Source: Nannocystis punicea
GTDB lineage: Bacteria; Myxococcota_A; Polyangia; Nannocystales; Nannocystaceae
Length of the DNA stretch: 64,000 bases
Direction: 5' to 3'
Assembly (NCBI RefSeq): GCF_026965555.1
Contig: NZ_CP114040.1
Coordinates: forward strand, 9,956,001 to 10,020,000
Shown in pieces: positions 35,826-44,096 of the stretch; positions within the stretch are counted from its first letter, which is position 1; every line of letters begins with the position of its first letter. Position numbers and translations under genes: made by a program. The notes under the pieces are model-generated. The model saw nothing but the letters and a program-made list of their open reading frames with translations, did not search any database and had not been told where the DNA came from.

Positions 35826-35964
35826 CCCCCGCAGGGTGACGCATGGCGGCGGTCACGGCCAGCGCCGCCGGGCTCGGCCGGGCTGCGTGCCCGATCGCGC
35901 ACGGCGTGCAGGGGGCGCGGCCGGGCGCGCCGGGGCGGCTCTGCTATCTTCGCCCCTCCCCCGC

Positions 35965-36741
35965 ATGTCCACGCTCACTCGCGACCGGCTCGTCACGTCC
36001 CTGCAGCAGCTCACCGCCAGCGGCGGGGCCGACAACCACCTGGTCGTCGCCGCGGGGGACTACTACGTGGTCGTCCACGGCCGCCTGGGCGGCAGCGACC
36101 TGGCGGTCGAGGTCGTGTCCAACTTCTACCTCGGCGGCCCGGCGCAGCTGACCCCGGCGCGGCTGCGGTCGCTCGGCGATCGCGGCTACTTCGAGCGCAG
36201 CGGCTACAACAACCTGTTCCGCGACGTCCGGCTGACCGGGCCCGACCCGGCCGCCAAGCTGGCCGACGAGCTGCTGGCGCTGTTCTCCCAGATCTTCGGG
36301 GTCGAGGCCGACGCGCCGGCGACCTTCGAGCTGCAGCTCGGCGACCCCGAGCCGACGCGCAACCCCGACCTCGTGCGCGCGATGAAGGCCCTGGCGGTGC
36401 GCCGCGACATGGACGCGCGCCAGCGGGTCTACGTGGCGGTGATGAACGCGACCTTCCTGATGCCGATCAACCCTGCGGGTCGCATCAGCGAGGAGCCGCT
36501 CGAGGTCGACCGCCTCGGCACCTTCCCGGTCATCGCGGCCTTCACCGAGGCCGACTCGCTGCGGCTGTGGCAGCCGAAGGGCTGGCCGTTCGCGCTGGTG
36601 CCGGGCTCGCGCCTGGTGCCGCTGGCGGTGTCGCGCCGGGTCGGCTCGCTGCTGGTGAACCCGCGCGGCAACGTCGGCGGCGAGCTGTACATCAACGAGC
36701 TCGAGGCGATCGAGGGCGCGCTGCGCCGGCGCAACAACTGA
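35965..36741 (+). CDS. SseB-domain protein with N-terminal chaperone-like domain
   Basis: The 258-residue protein has a C-terminal half of SseB type: VYVAVMNATFLMPINP, then VDRLGTFPVIAAFTEADSL and ELYINELEAI. The N-terminal half (residues 1-130; NHLVVAAGDYYVVVHGR, PDPAAKLADELLALFSQIFG) resembles the TY-Chap/YbjN-like chaperone domains often found with SseB modules. Function unknown, possibly protein-protein interaction. It is 18 bases upstream of the desaturase gene, probably co-transcribed. Confidence 0.8.
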   Translation: MSTLTRDRLVTSLQQLTASGGADNHLVVAAGDYYVVVHGRLGGSDLAVEVVSNFYLGGPAQLTPARLRSLGDRGYFERSGYNNLFRDVRLTGPDPAAKLADELLALFSQIFGVEADAPATFELQLGDPEPTRNPDLVRAMKALAVRRDMDARQRVYVAVMNATFLMPINPAGRISEEPLEVDRLGTFPVIAAFTEADSLRLWQPKGWPFALVPGSRLVPLAVSRRVGSLLVNPRGNVGGELYINELEAIEGALRRRNN

Positions 36742-36759
36742 CGCGGCGTACAGGGCGCG

Positions 36760-37689
36760 ATGGAGGCCGAGTTCGCCAGTACCGCGGTGCTCTCCGCGGA
36801 CGAGCGGCGCGAGCTGTACGCCCGCCGCGACGGCCCGGGGCTGCGCCGCTTCGCGGTCCAGTTCGGCCTCCTGGTCGCCTCGGCGGTCGCCTCGGTCGCG
36901 CTCGCCGACGCCGACGCGCGCGTGTTCTGGCCGGTGTTCGCGGTCTACAGCGTGCTCCTGGCCTCGATGTTCGCGCCGATGCACGAGGCCGGCCACGGCA
37001 CCGCGTTCGCCAGCAAGCGGCTGAACCGGCGGGTGCTGCAGGTCGCCGCCTACCTGTCGCTGATGCCGCCGACCGGGTTCGTCGCGTTCCACTTCGAGCA
37101 CCACCGCAAGACCCACGAGGTCGGCGACCCCGAGGTCCCCGGCGGCAACCTGGCGCTCGCCGCCTGGCCGAAGAACCCGATCGCCGCGCTCGTGGTGCTG
37201 AGCGGGCTGCCGCTGCTGCTCGCCAAGCTGGCGGCGGTCGTCAACCTCGCGGTGCCGCGCGGGCCGCGGTGGTTCGCGCGCTGGCTGCCGTTTCTGCCCG
37301 AGGCGCAGCGCCCGGCGACGATCCGCGAGTCGCGGGCGATCGTCGCCGCCCTGGTCGCGCTGGCGGCCGCGGCCTGGCTGGCGTGGCCGCCGCTCTGGTG
37401 GCTGCTGGCCGGCTGCGTCGGCGCCCACGTGGTGCTCGGGCCCTACCTCGCCGCCGAGCACACCGGCATGCCCACCGAGGGCGACGTGCTCGCGCGGACC
37501 CGATCGATCCGCAGCAACGCCGTCGTCAGGTGGCTGTTCTGGAACATGCCCTACCACGCCGAGCACCACGGCTGGCCCGCCGTGCCGTTCCACGCCGTCC
37601 CCGACCTGCACCGCCGCGTCGCCGCCGGCCTGCCCCACCGCTACCGCGGCTACCTCCACGTGTACCTGGCGGCGCTGCGCGGCAGATGA
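36760..37689 (+). CDS. Membrane fatty-acid desaturase family protein
   Basis: 309 residues with the His boxes HEAGHG, HFEHHRKTH and HAEHHGWPAVPF and at least four hydrophobic segments (VQFGLLVASAVASVALA, IVAALVALAAAAWLAW). This is a di-iron membrane enzyme acting on acyl chains or carotenoid-like substrates; the exact substrate is not evident. It differs from the shorter desaturase at 12796-13590. Confidence 0.9.
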   Translation: MEAEFASTAVLSADERRELYARRDGPGLRRFAVQFGLLVASAVASVALADADARVFWPVFAVYSVLLASMFAPMHEAGHGTAFASKRLNRRVLQVAAYLSLMPPTGFVAFHFEHHRKTHEVGDPEVPGGNLALAAWPKNPIAALVVLSGLPLLLAKLAAVVNLAVPRGPRWFARWLPFLPEAQRPATIRESRAIVAALVALAAAAWLAWPPLWWLLAGCVGAHVVLGPYLAAEHTGMPTEGDVLARTRSIRSNAVVRWLFWNMPYHAEHHGWPAVPFHAVPDLHRRVAAGLPHRYRGYLHVYLAALRGR

Positions 37690-37698
37690 ACGTTTGGA

Positions 37699-37740
37699 CA
37701 TGCTCCCGGGAGCATGCTCTGGAAGACATGTCCTTTACGG
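37699..37740. terminator. Perfect CATG palindromes between convergent genes
   Basis: CATGCTCCCGGGAGCATG (37699-37716) is an 18-base perfect palindrome, followed by an ACATGTCC/GGCATGT pair. It sits between the desaturase stop and the convergent ftsI stop and may terminate both. Confidence 0.55.
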
Positions 37741-37758
37741 CATGTCCATGGGAACAGC

Positions 37759-39849
37759 TCACTTCTTCGGCGCGAACGCGACCTGGACCACGCGGCCGCT
37801 CTCGACCTGGCCGGGGGCGACGTCCTGGGACACTGCGACGCCGGAGCCGGAGGCGCGGAGCTCGACCTTGGCGCGGCCGGCGAGGTCGAGGGCCTGGGCG
37901 AGGGTGAGGCCGGTGAAGTCGGGCATGCCGGTGGTGACCTTGGGGTGGGCGGCGGCGCCGCTGCCTCGCTCGTCGGTGCCGGGCAGCGACGGCTCGACGT
38001 CGATGTCGGCGAGCACGCCGAGCGAGGCCGCCATCTGCTTGGCGGCGACGACCACGGGCTTGGGCGGCGGCGGCGTCTTGCCGTCGTCGCGGGGCACGCC
38101 GAGGTGGGTCATGAGCTGCGCGCCGAGGCGGGCGAAGCTGGGGGCCGCGACGTCGCCGCCGTAGTGGGCGCCCTCCGGGACGTCGACCGACACGAGGATG
38201 ACCACCCGTGGCGCGCGGGCCGGCAGCGCGCCGATGAAGCTCGCGTAGTACATGCCGTCGGCGTAGCCCTTGTTGCCGGCCTTCTGCGCCGTCGAGGTCT
38301 TGCCGGCGACGCGGTAGCCGTCGACGTGGGCGTTCTCGCCGGTGCCGAGGTCGGTGTGCACGACGTCCTCGAGCATGCGCATCACCGTCTTGGCGGTCGC
38401 GCTGCGGACCAGTCGCTCGCCCTCGGGCGCGTGCTCCCACACCGAGCCGCCGCGGGCGTCGAGGATCTTCTGCACGATGGTGGGGTCGTGGTAGACGCCG
38501 TCGTTGGCCAGCGCCGCGAACGCGGCGGTGACCTGCAGCGGCGACGCGGCCATGCCCTGGCCGAACGAGATGTTCGCCATCTGGATGTCGGACCACTTCT
38601 CCGGCGGCGCCAGCAGGCCCGCGGTCGCGCCGGGCAGCTGGACCCCGGGGCGCTCGCCGAAGTGGAACTTCTTGACCCACTTCGACAGCGTCTGCTTGCC
38701 GAGGCGGTCGGCGATCTTGGTCGTGCAGATGTTCGACGACGCCGCCAGGATCTCCGTCACCGTCAGCCACTCGGCCGGGTGCGCGTCGTGGATGGTGTTG
38801 CGCGGCGTGTACTTCCAGCGGCCCTTCTCGCAGTAGAACGTCTCGTTCTCGCGCACCGCCCCGAGCTCGAGCGCGGCGGCGACGGTGACGGCCTTGAGCG
38901 TCGAGCCCGGCTCGTACGCCGCCTGGACCGCCAGGTTCTGCGTCTGGTGGGCGCGCTCGACCGGGTGGTTGGGGTCGTAGGTCGGCCGGTTGGCCATGGC
39001 GAGGATCTCGCCGTTGCGCGGGTCGAGCACGAGGATCGAGGTGCCGACCGGGTTCCACTGGCGGACGAGGGTGTTGATCTCCTCCTCGACCATCGCCTGG
39101 ATCTGCGAGTCGATCGTCAGCACCACGGTGTCGCCGCGCGCGACCCCGGGGTCGGGCACGCCGTCGACCAGCAGCTTCTTGCCGGCCGCGAAGTAGGCCG
39201 GCGACAGCGCCTCGCGGCCGCGCAGCTGCATGTCGAGGCCGAGCTCGACGCCGGCGGTGCCGCTGCCCTGCGCGCCGACGCGGCCGAGCACGTGCGACGC
39301 CAGCAGCCCGCGCGGGTACACGCGCGCCGTCGACGGCTCGAACGACACGCCCGGGATGCCCTTGCCCTGCAGCGCCGCCATCTGCGCGTCCGACAGCGGC
39401 AGCCGCAGCAGGCGGTAGGCCTTGTCCTTGGCGATCTCCTCGCGCAGGTAGTCGGCGCTCTCGTCGGGCTCGATCTCCAGCACCGCCTCGATCAGCGCCT
39501 CCTCGGCCCCGCGGGCGCGCACGAGGCGGGGGTTGATGGCGATCTTGTGCACGCGGTCGTCGACCGCCAGGGTCATGAAGTCGCGGTCGACGATCTCGCC
39601 GCGGCTGGCCGCCAGCTTGAAGCTGCGCAGCTGCTGGCGGTTGCCCTGCTCGGCGTAGGCCTCGTGCTCGACGGTGGCGAGCCGGGTCGCCTTGACCCCG
39701 GCGCCGACCAGGGCGGCGCAGATCGCCGCGCCGACCAACGACGCGCGCACCCCGACCGCCCGCATGTCGCTCGCCATCGGCGCGGGGATCAGGTTCTTGC
39801 GCATGATGTTGCCGCGCTTTTCGGACATGTTCGATCCGCCCTGTCTCAT
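37759..39849 (-). CDS. ftsI: Peptidoglycan transpeptidase, FtsI-type class B PBP with C-terminal PASTA domain
   Basis: The 696-residue division transpeptidase has an N-terminal membrane helix (VRASLVGAAICAALVGAGV), a dimerisation domain with SRGEIVDRDF and a transpeptidase domain. Catalytic Ser316 is in PGSTLKA and ASSN forms the second box. The third box reads GKTSTAQ, so the usual KTG Gly is Ser. A single PASTA domain closes the protein (VTTGMPDFTGLTLAQAL). It is coupled to ftsL (ATGA) in rsmH-ftsL-ftsI. Confidence 0.95.
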   Translation of the reverse strand: MRQGGSNMSEKRGNIMRKNLIPAPMASDMRAVGVRASLVGAAICAALVGAGVKATRLATVEHEAYAEQGNRQQLRSFKLAASRGEIVDRDFMTLAVDDRVHKIAINPRLVRARGAEEALIEAVLEIEPDESADYLREEIAKDKAYRLLRLPLSDAQMAALQGKGIPGVSFEPSTARVYPRGLLASHVLGRVGAQGSGTAGVELGLDMQLRGREALSPAYFAAGKKLLVDGVPDPGVARGDTVVLTIDSQIQAMVEEEINTLVRQWNPVGTSILVLDPRNGEILAMANRPTYDPNHPVERAHQTQNLAVQAAYEPGSTLKAVTVAAALELGAVRENETFYCEKGRWKYTPRNTIHDAHPAEWLTVTEILAASSNICTTKIADRLGKQTLSKWVKKFHFGERPGVQLPGATAGLLAPPEKWSDIQMANISFGQGMAASPLQVTAAFAALANDGVYHDPTIVQKILDARGGSVWEHAPEGERLVRSATAKTVMRMLEDVVHTDLGTGENAHVDGYRVAGKTSTAQKAGNKGYADGMYYASFIGALPARAPRVVILVSVDVPEGAHYGGDVAAPSFARLGAQLMTHLGVPRDDGKTPPPPKPVVVAAKQMAASLGVLADIDVEPSLPGTDERGSGAAAHPKVTTGMPDFTGLTLAQALDLAGRAKVELRASGSGVAVSQDVAPGQVESGRVVQVAFAPKK

Positions 39850-40271
39850 CCGCCCTGTTTCGAGGGACCTGTCTGTTTGGACTCGTCGCGCAGCCGGATC
39901 GCCTGCAGCCGGTCCGGCGTGGCCGGCACCATCTGCATGCGCCCGGCCGCCACGTCCTCGATGTAGTCGGGGTGGCGCAGGTAGGCCCGCTCAGCCTCGA
40001 GCCGGCGCTTCTCGTCGAGCAGCCGCCCGTGCTCGGCCGTCAGCTCGGCGATGTCGGCCCCGAGCTCGAGCACCCGCGCCCGCGTCCGCACCTGCACCAC
40101 GCCGGCCGCGGTGAGGAGCCCCAGCGCCAGCATCAGCACCAGCGGCAGCCCGGTCGGCCGGCGCGGCGGGGGCGGCGGCAGGCGGTCGTCGGCGCGCTGA
40201 AAGCCGTGCTCGAAGTTCGGCGGCGCGGCGCCGCGACGGGCGTTGCGCGGAGGCGTGGTCGTCGGCGTCAT
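39846..40271 (-). CDS. ftsL: FtsL-like cell-division protein
   Basis: A 141-residue bitopic protein: basic, Pro-rich cytoplasmic N-terminus, one membrane helix (LPLVLMLALGLLTAAGVVQV) and a heptad helix (LGADIAELTAEHGRLLDEKRRLE), the FtsL layout. Its position between rsmH and ftsI, with ATGA overlaps on both sides, supports the call more than sequence identity does. Confidence 0.88.
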   Translation of the reverse strand: MTPTTTPPRNARRGAAPPNFEHGFQRADDRLPPPPPRRPTGLPLVLMLALGLLTAAGVVQVRTRARVLELGADIAELTAEHGRLLDEKRRLEAERAYLRHPDYIEDVAAGRMQMVPATPDRLQAIRLRDESKQTGPSKQGG

Positions 40272-41239
40272 GGCAGCGCACGCTCCAGGACTCGCAGCCG
40301 GCTGCTGCGGCTGCGCGGGTTGGCTGCGACCTCGGCGTCGCCGGGCGCCGCGCCCTGGCGCCAGCCGGCGGGGACGACGAAGCGCGGCCGCGGCAGGTCG
40401 CGCGCGGCGATCGGCAGGCCGGGCGGCGGCTGCTCCGCGCGCGTGAGCGCCGTGAAGCGCTGCTTGGTCGCGCGGTCCTCGAGCGAGTGGAAGGTGATGA
40501 TGCCGAGCCGACCGCCGACCTGCAGCCGCTCGGGCGCCGCGCTCAGCAGCCGGTCGAGCTCGCCGAGCTCGTCGTTGACGCGGATCCGCAGCGCCTGGAA
40601 GGTGCGCGTGGCGGGGTGGATCCGCAGCCCCAGCTTGCGCCGCTGCGGCGCGCTCATCGCCGCCGCCACGACCTTCGCCAGCACCCCGGTGGTGGTCGGC
40701 CGCACCGCCACGATCGCGGTGGCGATCCGCGCCGCGTCGGACTCCTCGCCGTAGTCGCGAAGCACCTGCGTCAGCTCGGCGACGCTGATGTCGGCCAGCA
40801 GCTGCGAGGCCGGCACGCCGCGGCTCGGGTCCATGCGCATGTCGAGCGGCGCGTCGACCTGGAACGAGAAGCCGCGCGCGCCCGTGTCGAGCTGGTGTGA
40901 GGACACTCCCAGGTCGGCGAGGATGGCCGTCGCCGCGGTCACTCCGGCGGCGTCGAGCACCTCGGGCAGACGACCGAAGCTCGAATGCACGAGTTCGACT
41001 TCGGCTGGCAAACGCTGGCGCGCCTCGGCCAGCGCCTCCTCGTCGCGGTCGAGAGCGATCGCCCGCAACCCGGGGCCTTCGGGTCGGGCGTCCGCATAGG
41101 CGGCGAGCACGGCCAGAGTGTGGCCGGCCCCGCCGCAGGTCGCGTCGACGAACACCGGCGCCTCGGCGCGCACGAGCGCCGGCACGAGCGCCTCGCAGAC
41201 CTCGCGGACCAGGACCGGCCTGTGGAACTCGGAGGACAT
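40268..41239 (-). CDS. rsmH: 16S rRNA (cytosine1402-N4)-methyltransferase
   Basis: 323 residues; methylates C1402 of 16S rRNA with SAM. Motifs: FHRPVLVREV at the start, VDATCGGAGHTLAVL, ALDRDEEAL, ILADLGVSSHQLD and IITFHSLEDRATK. First gene of the division block; the mraZ regulator is absent, the next upstream gene being divergent. Start ATG 41239. Confidence 0.96.
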   Translation of the reverse strand: MSSEFHRPVLVREVCEALVPALVRAEAPVFVDATCGGAGHTLAVLAAYADARPEGPGLRAIALDRDEEALAEARQRLPAEVELVHSSFGRLPEVLDAAGVTAATAILADLGVSSHQLDTGARGFSFQVDAPLDMRMDPSRGVPASQLLADISVAELTQVLRDYGEESDAARIATAIVAVRPTTTGVLAKVVAAAMSAPQRRKLGLRIHPATRTFQALRIRVNDELGELDRLLSAAPERLQVGGRLGIITFHSLEDRATKQRFTALTRAEQPPPGLPIAARDLPRPRFVVPAGWRQGAAPGDAEVAANPRSRSSRLRVLERALP

Positions 41240-41498
41240 GGCGCGCGCCAGGCGGGTGTGACAGCGCTCGCCGGCCCGGTCAAAAAACAGGCCCGCCTGG
41301 GGCCGGGACCGGGCCGCGAGGGGTCCGCGCGGGCGATTCGGGCGCCCCGCCAGGGGCCGTCCCACCGGACTCGGCCGCTCGCCCCGGTCTGCCAACGGGG
41401 AAAATTCTCCCGAAAAAACAACACCTTGGGCACTTTTTCATTGACCCCCACGGGCCAAAATTTGTAGCTTGCGCTGCCTTATTTCGAGGGAGCCCGCC

Positions 41499-42263
41499 GT
41501 GCTTTCGACGCGGATGAAGAATTATCGCCAGCTCTTCGAGTCCTCGGAGCTCCTCTGGGAAAAGCTCGGGATGCTCAACGCCGCTCAGCGGCGGAACTTC
41601 GACGAGCGCTTCATGATGTCGTGGATCTTCCACGACTTCGCCCTCGAGGGGCAGATGCTCTCGGTCGCGGAGATCAAGGCCGCCATCGACGACGAGATCA
41701 TCTCGACGCCGAGCCTGATCCCCGCGTATCTGCACGTCAAAGCGGTCCGCGACGGCATCTACATGTTGCTCGAGACCCGCGGCAAGCGCCTGCAGCTGTC
41801 GCTGGAGTGGCTGAAGAAGCTGCACCAGACTCTGCTGCCGCAGGGCAAGAAGGATCAGGTCCAGTACCGCAAGGACAACCCGATCCACCGCATGTACTTC
41901 CACGACCTCGCGCCGGCCGACAAGATCAGCTACCGCATGCGCAAGCTGACCGACTGGTTCCGCACCGAGGAGTGCCGCAAGGCGCACCCGATCGAGCTGG
42001 CGGTCGAGGTCCACCGCGAGCTGATCCGGATCTTCCCCTGGCCGGACATCAGTGGGCGCGTCGCGCGCCTGGCGATGAACGCGATCCTCATCGCCGAGAA
42101 CTACTGGCCGTGCATCCTGCACCACAACGAGCGCCAGACCTACTACGACGTGCTCCGGCTCGATCAGGACCAGCTGCTGCAGCTGGTCCTGGACAGCATG
42201 GACGAGGGGATCCGCTCGTCCAGCAAGCTGTACCAGAGCATTGTTGACTCTTCGCGGGCGTGA
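41499..42263 (+). CDS. Fic-domain protein with degenerate active site
   Basis: The 254-residue protein has a Fic-like layout. An inhibitory-helix-like DFALEGQ is at residues 46-52, where active Fic proteins have S/TxxxEG/N. The core motif HPFxDGNGRxxR appears as FPWPDISGRVAR (residues 179-190): catalytic His is Phe and GN is IS, while Asp183, Gly186 and both Arg remain. AMP transfer by the usual mechanism is unlikely. GTG start has GGGAG six bases upstream. Its stop overlaps the ribA GTG, implying coupled expression and perhaps a regulatory link to riboflavin synthesis (inference). Confidence 0.8.
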   Translation: MLSTRMKNYRQLFESSELLWEKLGMLNAAQRRNFDERFMMSWIFHDFALEGQMLSVAEIKAAIDDEIISTPSLIPAYLHVKAVRDGIYMLLETRGKRLQLSLEWLKKLHQTLLPQGKKDQVQYRKDNPIHRMYFHDLAPADKISYRMRKLTDWFRTEECRKAHPIELAVEVHRELIRIFPWPDISGRVARLAMNAILIAENYWPCILHHNERQTYYDVLRLDQDQLLQLVLDSMDEGIRSSSKLYQSIVDSSRA

Positions 42264-42913
42264 CAGACAGTAGGCAGCGCATGCCCGTGCCGAACAACCT
42301 CCAGGTCCGGCCGCTCCGCGTAGTCCGCGGCGCCCAGGTCTTCGCGCGAGCTCGCCTGCCCTCGCGCCACGGCGAGTTCGAGATCGTGTCGTTCATCGAC
42401 GACGTCGGCCGCACCCTCGACGACGTGGCGATCGTCCGCGGCGACGTGGCCGGCCGCGCCGAGGTGCCGACGCGGATCCACTCCGAGTGCCTGACCGGCG
42501 ACGTGTTCGGCTCGTTCCGCTGCGACTGCCGCGACCAGCTCGAGCTCGCGCTGCAGCGGATCGCCGGGGGCGACGCCGGCATCATCCTGTACCTCCGCCA
42601 GGAGGGCCGCGGGATCGGCATCGCCCAGAAGATCCGCGCCTACCACCTCCAGGAGCAGGGCCTCGACACCGTCGAGGCCAACCTGCACATGGGCTTCGAC
42701 GACGACCTCCGCGACTACTCGGTCGCCGCCGCCATGCTGCGCGCCCTCGGGGTCGGCTCGGTCGTGCTCCACACCAACAACATGAGCAAGGTCGCCGGCC
42801 TGCAGCAGGGCGGCGTCGCCGTGGCCCGCCGCGAGCCGCTGATCGCCGAGGCCCGCGAGCAGAACCGCCGCTACCTGGCGACCAAGCGCGACAAGAGCGG
42901 CCACCTGCTCTGA
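42260..42913 (+). CDS. ribA: GTP cyclohydrolase II
   Basis: 217 residues; opens GTP to the pyrimidine precursor of riboflavin. PTRIHSECLTGDVFGSFRCD holds the zinc Cys residues (three Cys with the following CRDQ), and YLRQEGRGIGIAQKI and LHTNNMSK follow. It is a stand-alone RibA without the RibB synthase domain. Start taken as the GTG overlapping the Fic-like gene; ATG 42281 is an alternative. Confidence 0.94.
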   Translation: MTDSRQRMPVPNNLQVRPLRVVRGAQVFARARLPSRHGEFEIVSFIDDVGRTLDDVAIVRGDVAGRAEVPTRIHSECLTGDVFGSFRCDCRDQLELALQRIAGGDAGIILYLRQEGRGIGIAQKIRAYHLQEQGLDTVEANLHMGFDDDLRDYSVAAAMLRALGVGSVVLHTNNMSKVAGLQQGGVAVARREPLIAEAREQNRRYLATKRDKSGHLL

Positions 42914-42980
42914 CGGGCATGTCCCCTGGGACATGGCTGCGCAGCCATGTCCTTCGGAGCATGTTCTGAAGAGCATGCTC
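42914..42980. repeat. Cluster of four overlapping CATG palindromes
   Basis: CATGTCCCCTGGGACATG (42918-42935) and CATGGCTGCGCAGCCATG (42932-42949) are perfect and share an arm. CATGTCC...GGAGCATG (42946-42963) and GCATG...CATGC (42959-42978) continue the chain. Depending on folding this could terminate ribA transcripts. Confidence 0.85.
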
Positions 42981-43054
42981 TCGCAACCTCCTGCTCGAAA
43001 CCGGCGCGCCCGCGCCGCTTGAGCGCCCGCGCCGCCGCGCCTACCATCGGCGGC

Positions 43055-43474
43055 ATGACGGACGCTGCCATCACCGCCGACGAGGCCCTGGTCATCCTGC
43101 GCGAGGTGTTCGCCGCGCCGATCGTCGTCGCGCTCGAGCCCGACGCGTGGTGGGGTCGGCCCGAGGCGACGCTGCGCTTCCGCTTCGAGGCGGTCGAGGA
43201 CGAGGGCTGGGCCAATCTGACGCGCGAGCTCGACACGGGCGACGACAGGGCGCGCACGAGCCAGTGGGTCGAGCCGGTGCCGCGCGGCCTTGCGGTCTCC
43301 CGCGAGCGCTACCAGGCGTTCGCGCACGGCCTGCGCGACGCGATGCCGGCGATCTTCGTGGGCCTCGGCCACGGCCCCGACAGCGACGATCCGTCCCGCT
43401 CGTTCCTCGCCCATCGCCTGCGCGACGCGTCGCTGGTCACGCGCGAGGACTTCGCTCGCGCCCTGCGCAGCTGA
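43055..43474 (+). CDS. Hypothetical protein
   Basis: 139 residues: MTDAAITADEALVILREVF, a middle region with WWGRPEATLRFRFEAVEDEGW, and AFAHGLRDAMPAIFVGLGHG near the end. Cytoplasmic by composition; no family recognised. Codon use matches the genome. Confidence 0.65.
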   Translation: MTDAAITADEALVILREVFAAPIVVALEPDAWWGRPEATLRFRFEAVEDEGWANLTRELDTGDDRARTSQWVEPVPRGLAVSRERYQAFAHGLRDAMPAIFVGLGHGPDSDDPSRSFLAHRLRDASLVTREDFARALRS

Positions 43475-43490
43475 CCGCGCGCGCCGCCGC

Positions 43491-43528
43491 GACCCAAAAA
43501 GAAGCGGCGGAGCACCTTGCTCCGCCGC
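43491..43528 (-). terminator. Minus-strand intrinsic terminator
   Basis: GCGGCGGAGCA (43504-43514) and TGCTCCGCCGC (43518-43528) form a perfect 11-bp stem with a 3-base loop. The A-run at 43496-43500 gives CTTCTTTTT after the stem on the minus strand, so it ends a minus-strand transcript rather than the plus-strand gene before it. Confidence 0.7.
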
Positions 43529-43751
43529 GGGTCACCTCGGGCGCGATGCCGGTTCGTGTTGCGGGGCTGTGAACCCCGTCAGGGGTTTCCGGCCGTGGTG
43601 GGCCGGGTGCCACGGGCGTGGCGCGCGGTCAGTCGCCGGGCTGACCAGGGGGTGACTTTCGGCGGCGCGGCGGCGCCGTCGCAGGTCGGCTCGCGCGCGG
43701 CGAACCGGTGAAGGGCGTGACTTTACGGCCGCGTCGGGGCGGCCGGGGGTG

Positions 43752-43904
43752 TCACTGCGTGCACGCCCCGCAGAGCATGCACGAGAAGGGCGGCTCGGCG
43801 AAGCGAGCCTCAGACCCCGGCAAAGGCTAGTCCGCACCTCCTGAAGAGCACGACAGTCGAGGCGCAGCGCAAGTACGACACACACAACGATCTGCTTGGT
43901 TCAT
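43752..43904 (-). CDS. Candidate Cys-rich micro-ORF with an in-frame TAG
   Basis: A near-ideal AAAGGAGGT (43910-43918) stands six bases from ATG 43904. The first frame gives 25 residues with four Cys (MNQADRCVCRTCAAPRLSC...) and a TAG at 43827. The same frame resumes with PLPGSEARFAEPPF and ends SCMLCGACTQ before TGA at 43752. In the +1 frame, from just after the ATG, bases encode a signal-like TKQIVVCVVLALRLDC. So it is either a real 25-residue peptide, a gene damaged by a small indel, or a stop-interrupted peptide. Function unknown. Confidence 0.4.
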
Positions 43905-43944
43905 CAGTTACCTCCTTTTGCCGGTGGCCTGAGGGTGACGGTCC

Positions 43945-43959
43945 AACCTTAGCAAGGTT
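43945..43959 (-). promoter_or_regulatory. Inverted repeat upstream of the micro-ORF
   Basis: AACCTT-AGC-AAGGTT is a perfect 6+3+6 inverted repeat 41 bases before the micro-ORF start. It also lies between the micro-ORF and the divergent lysA. A weak TTGCCG/TAAGGT promoter pair overlaps it on the minus strand. Confidence 0.4.
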
Positions 43960-44096
43960 GCGTGCGCCGGCAAAGAGTTGTGACCCGCTCGCGCCCCTCT
44001 CGCGGCGGACCCGCGGGCAGCGGGGCGCGGCCGGGGCGCGAGCGGGTTTGACAGTGCCGCGCCACGCGTGGCAAGAGCCACGGCGATGAGGTCCTC

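Larger units (their letters stand above)
43475..44096. other. 622-base region with an orphan minus-strand transcription unit
   Basis: No full-size gene. On the minus strand it contains, in order, an inverted repeat, a strong ribosome-binding site, a Cys-rich micro-ORF and a terminator (listed separately). The AACCCC/GGGGTT hairpin at 43573-43588 and two AAAGTCAC repeats between them suggest a structured transcript. Confidence 0.5.
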
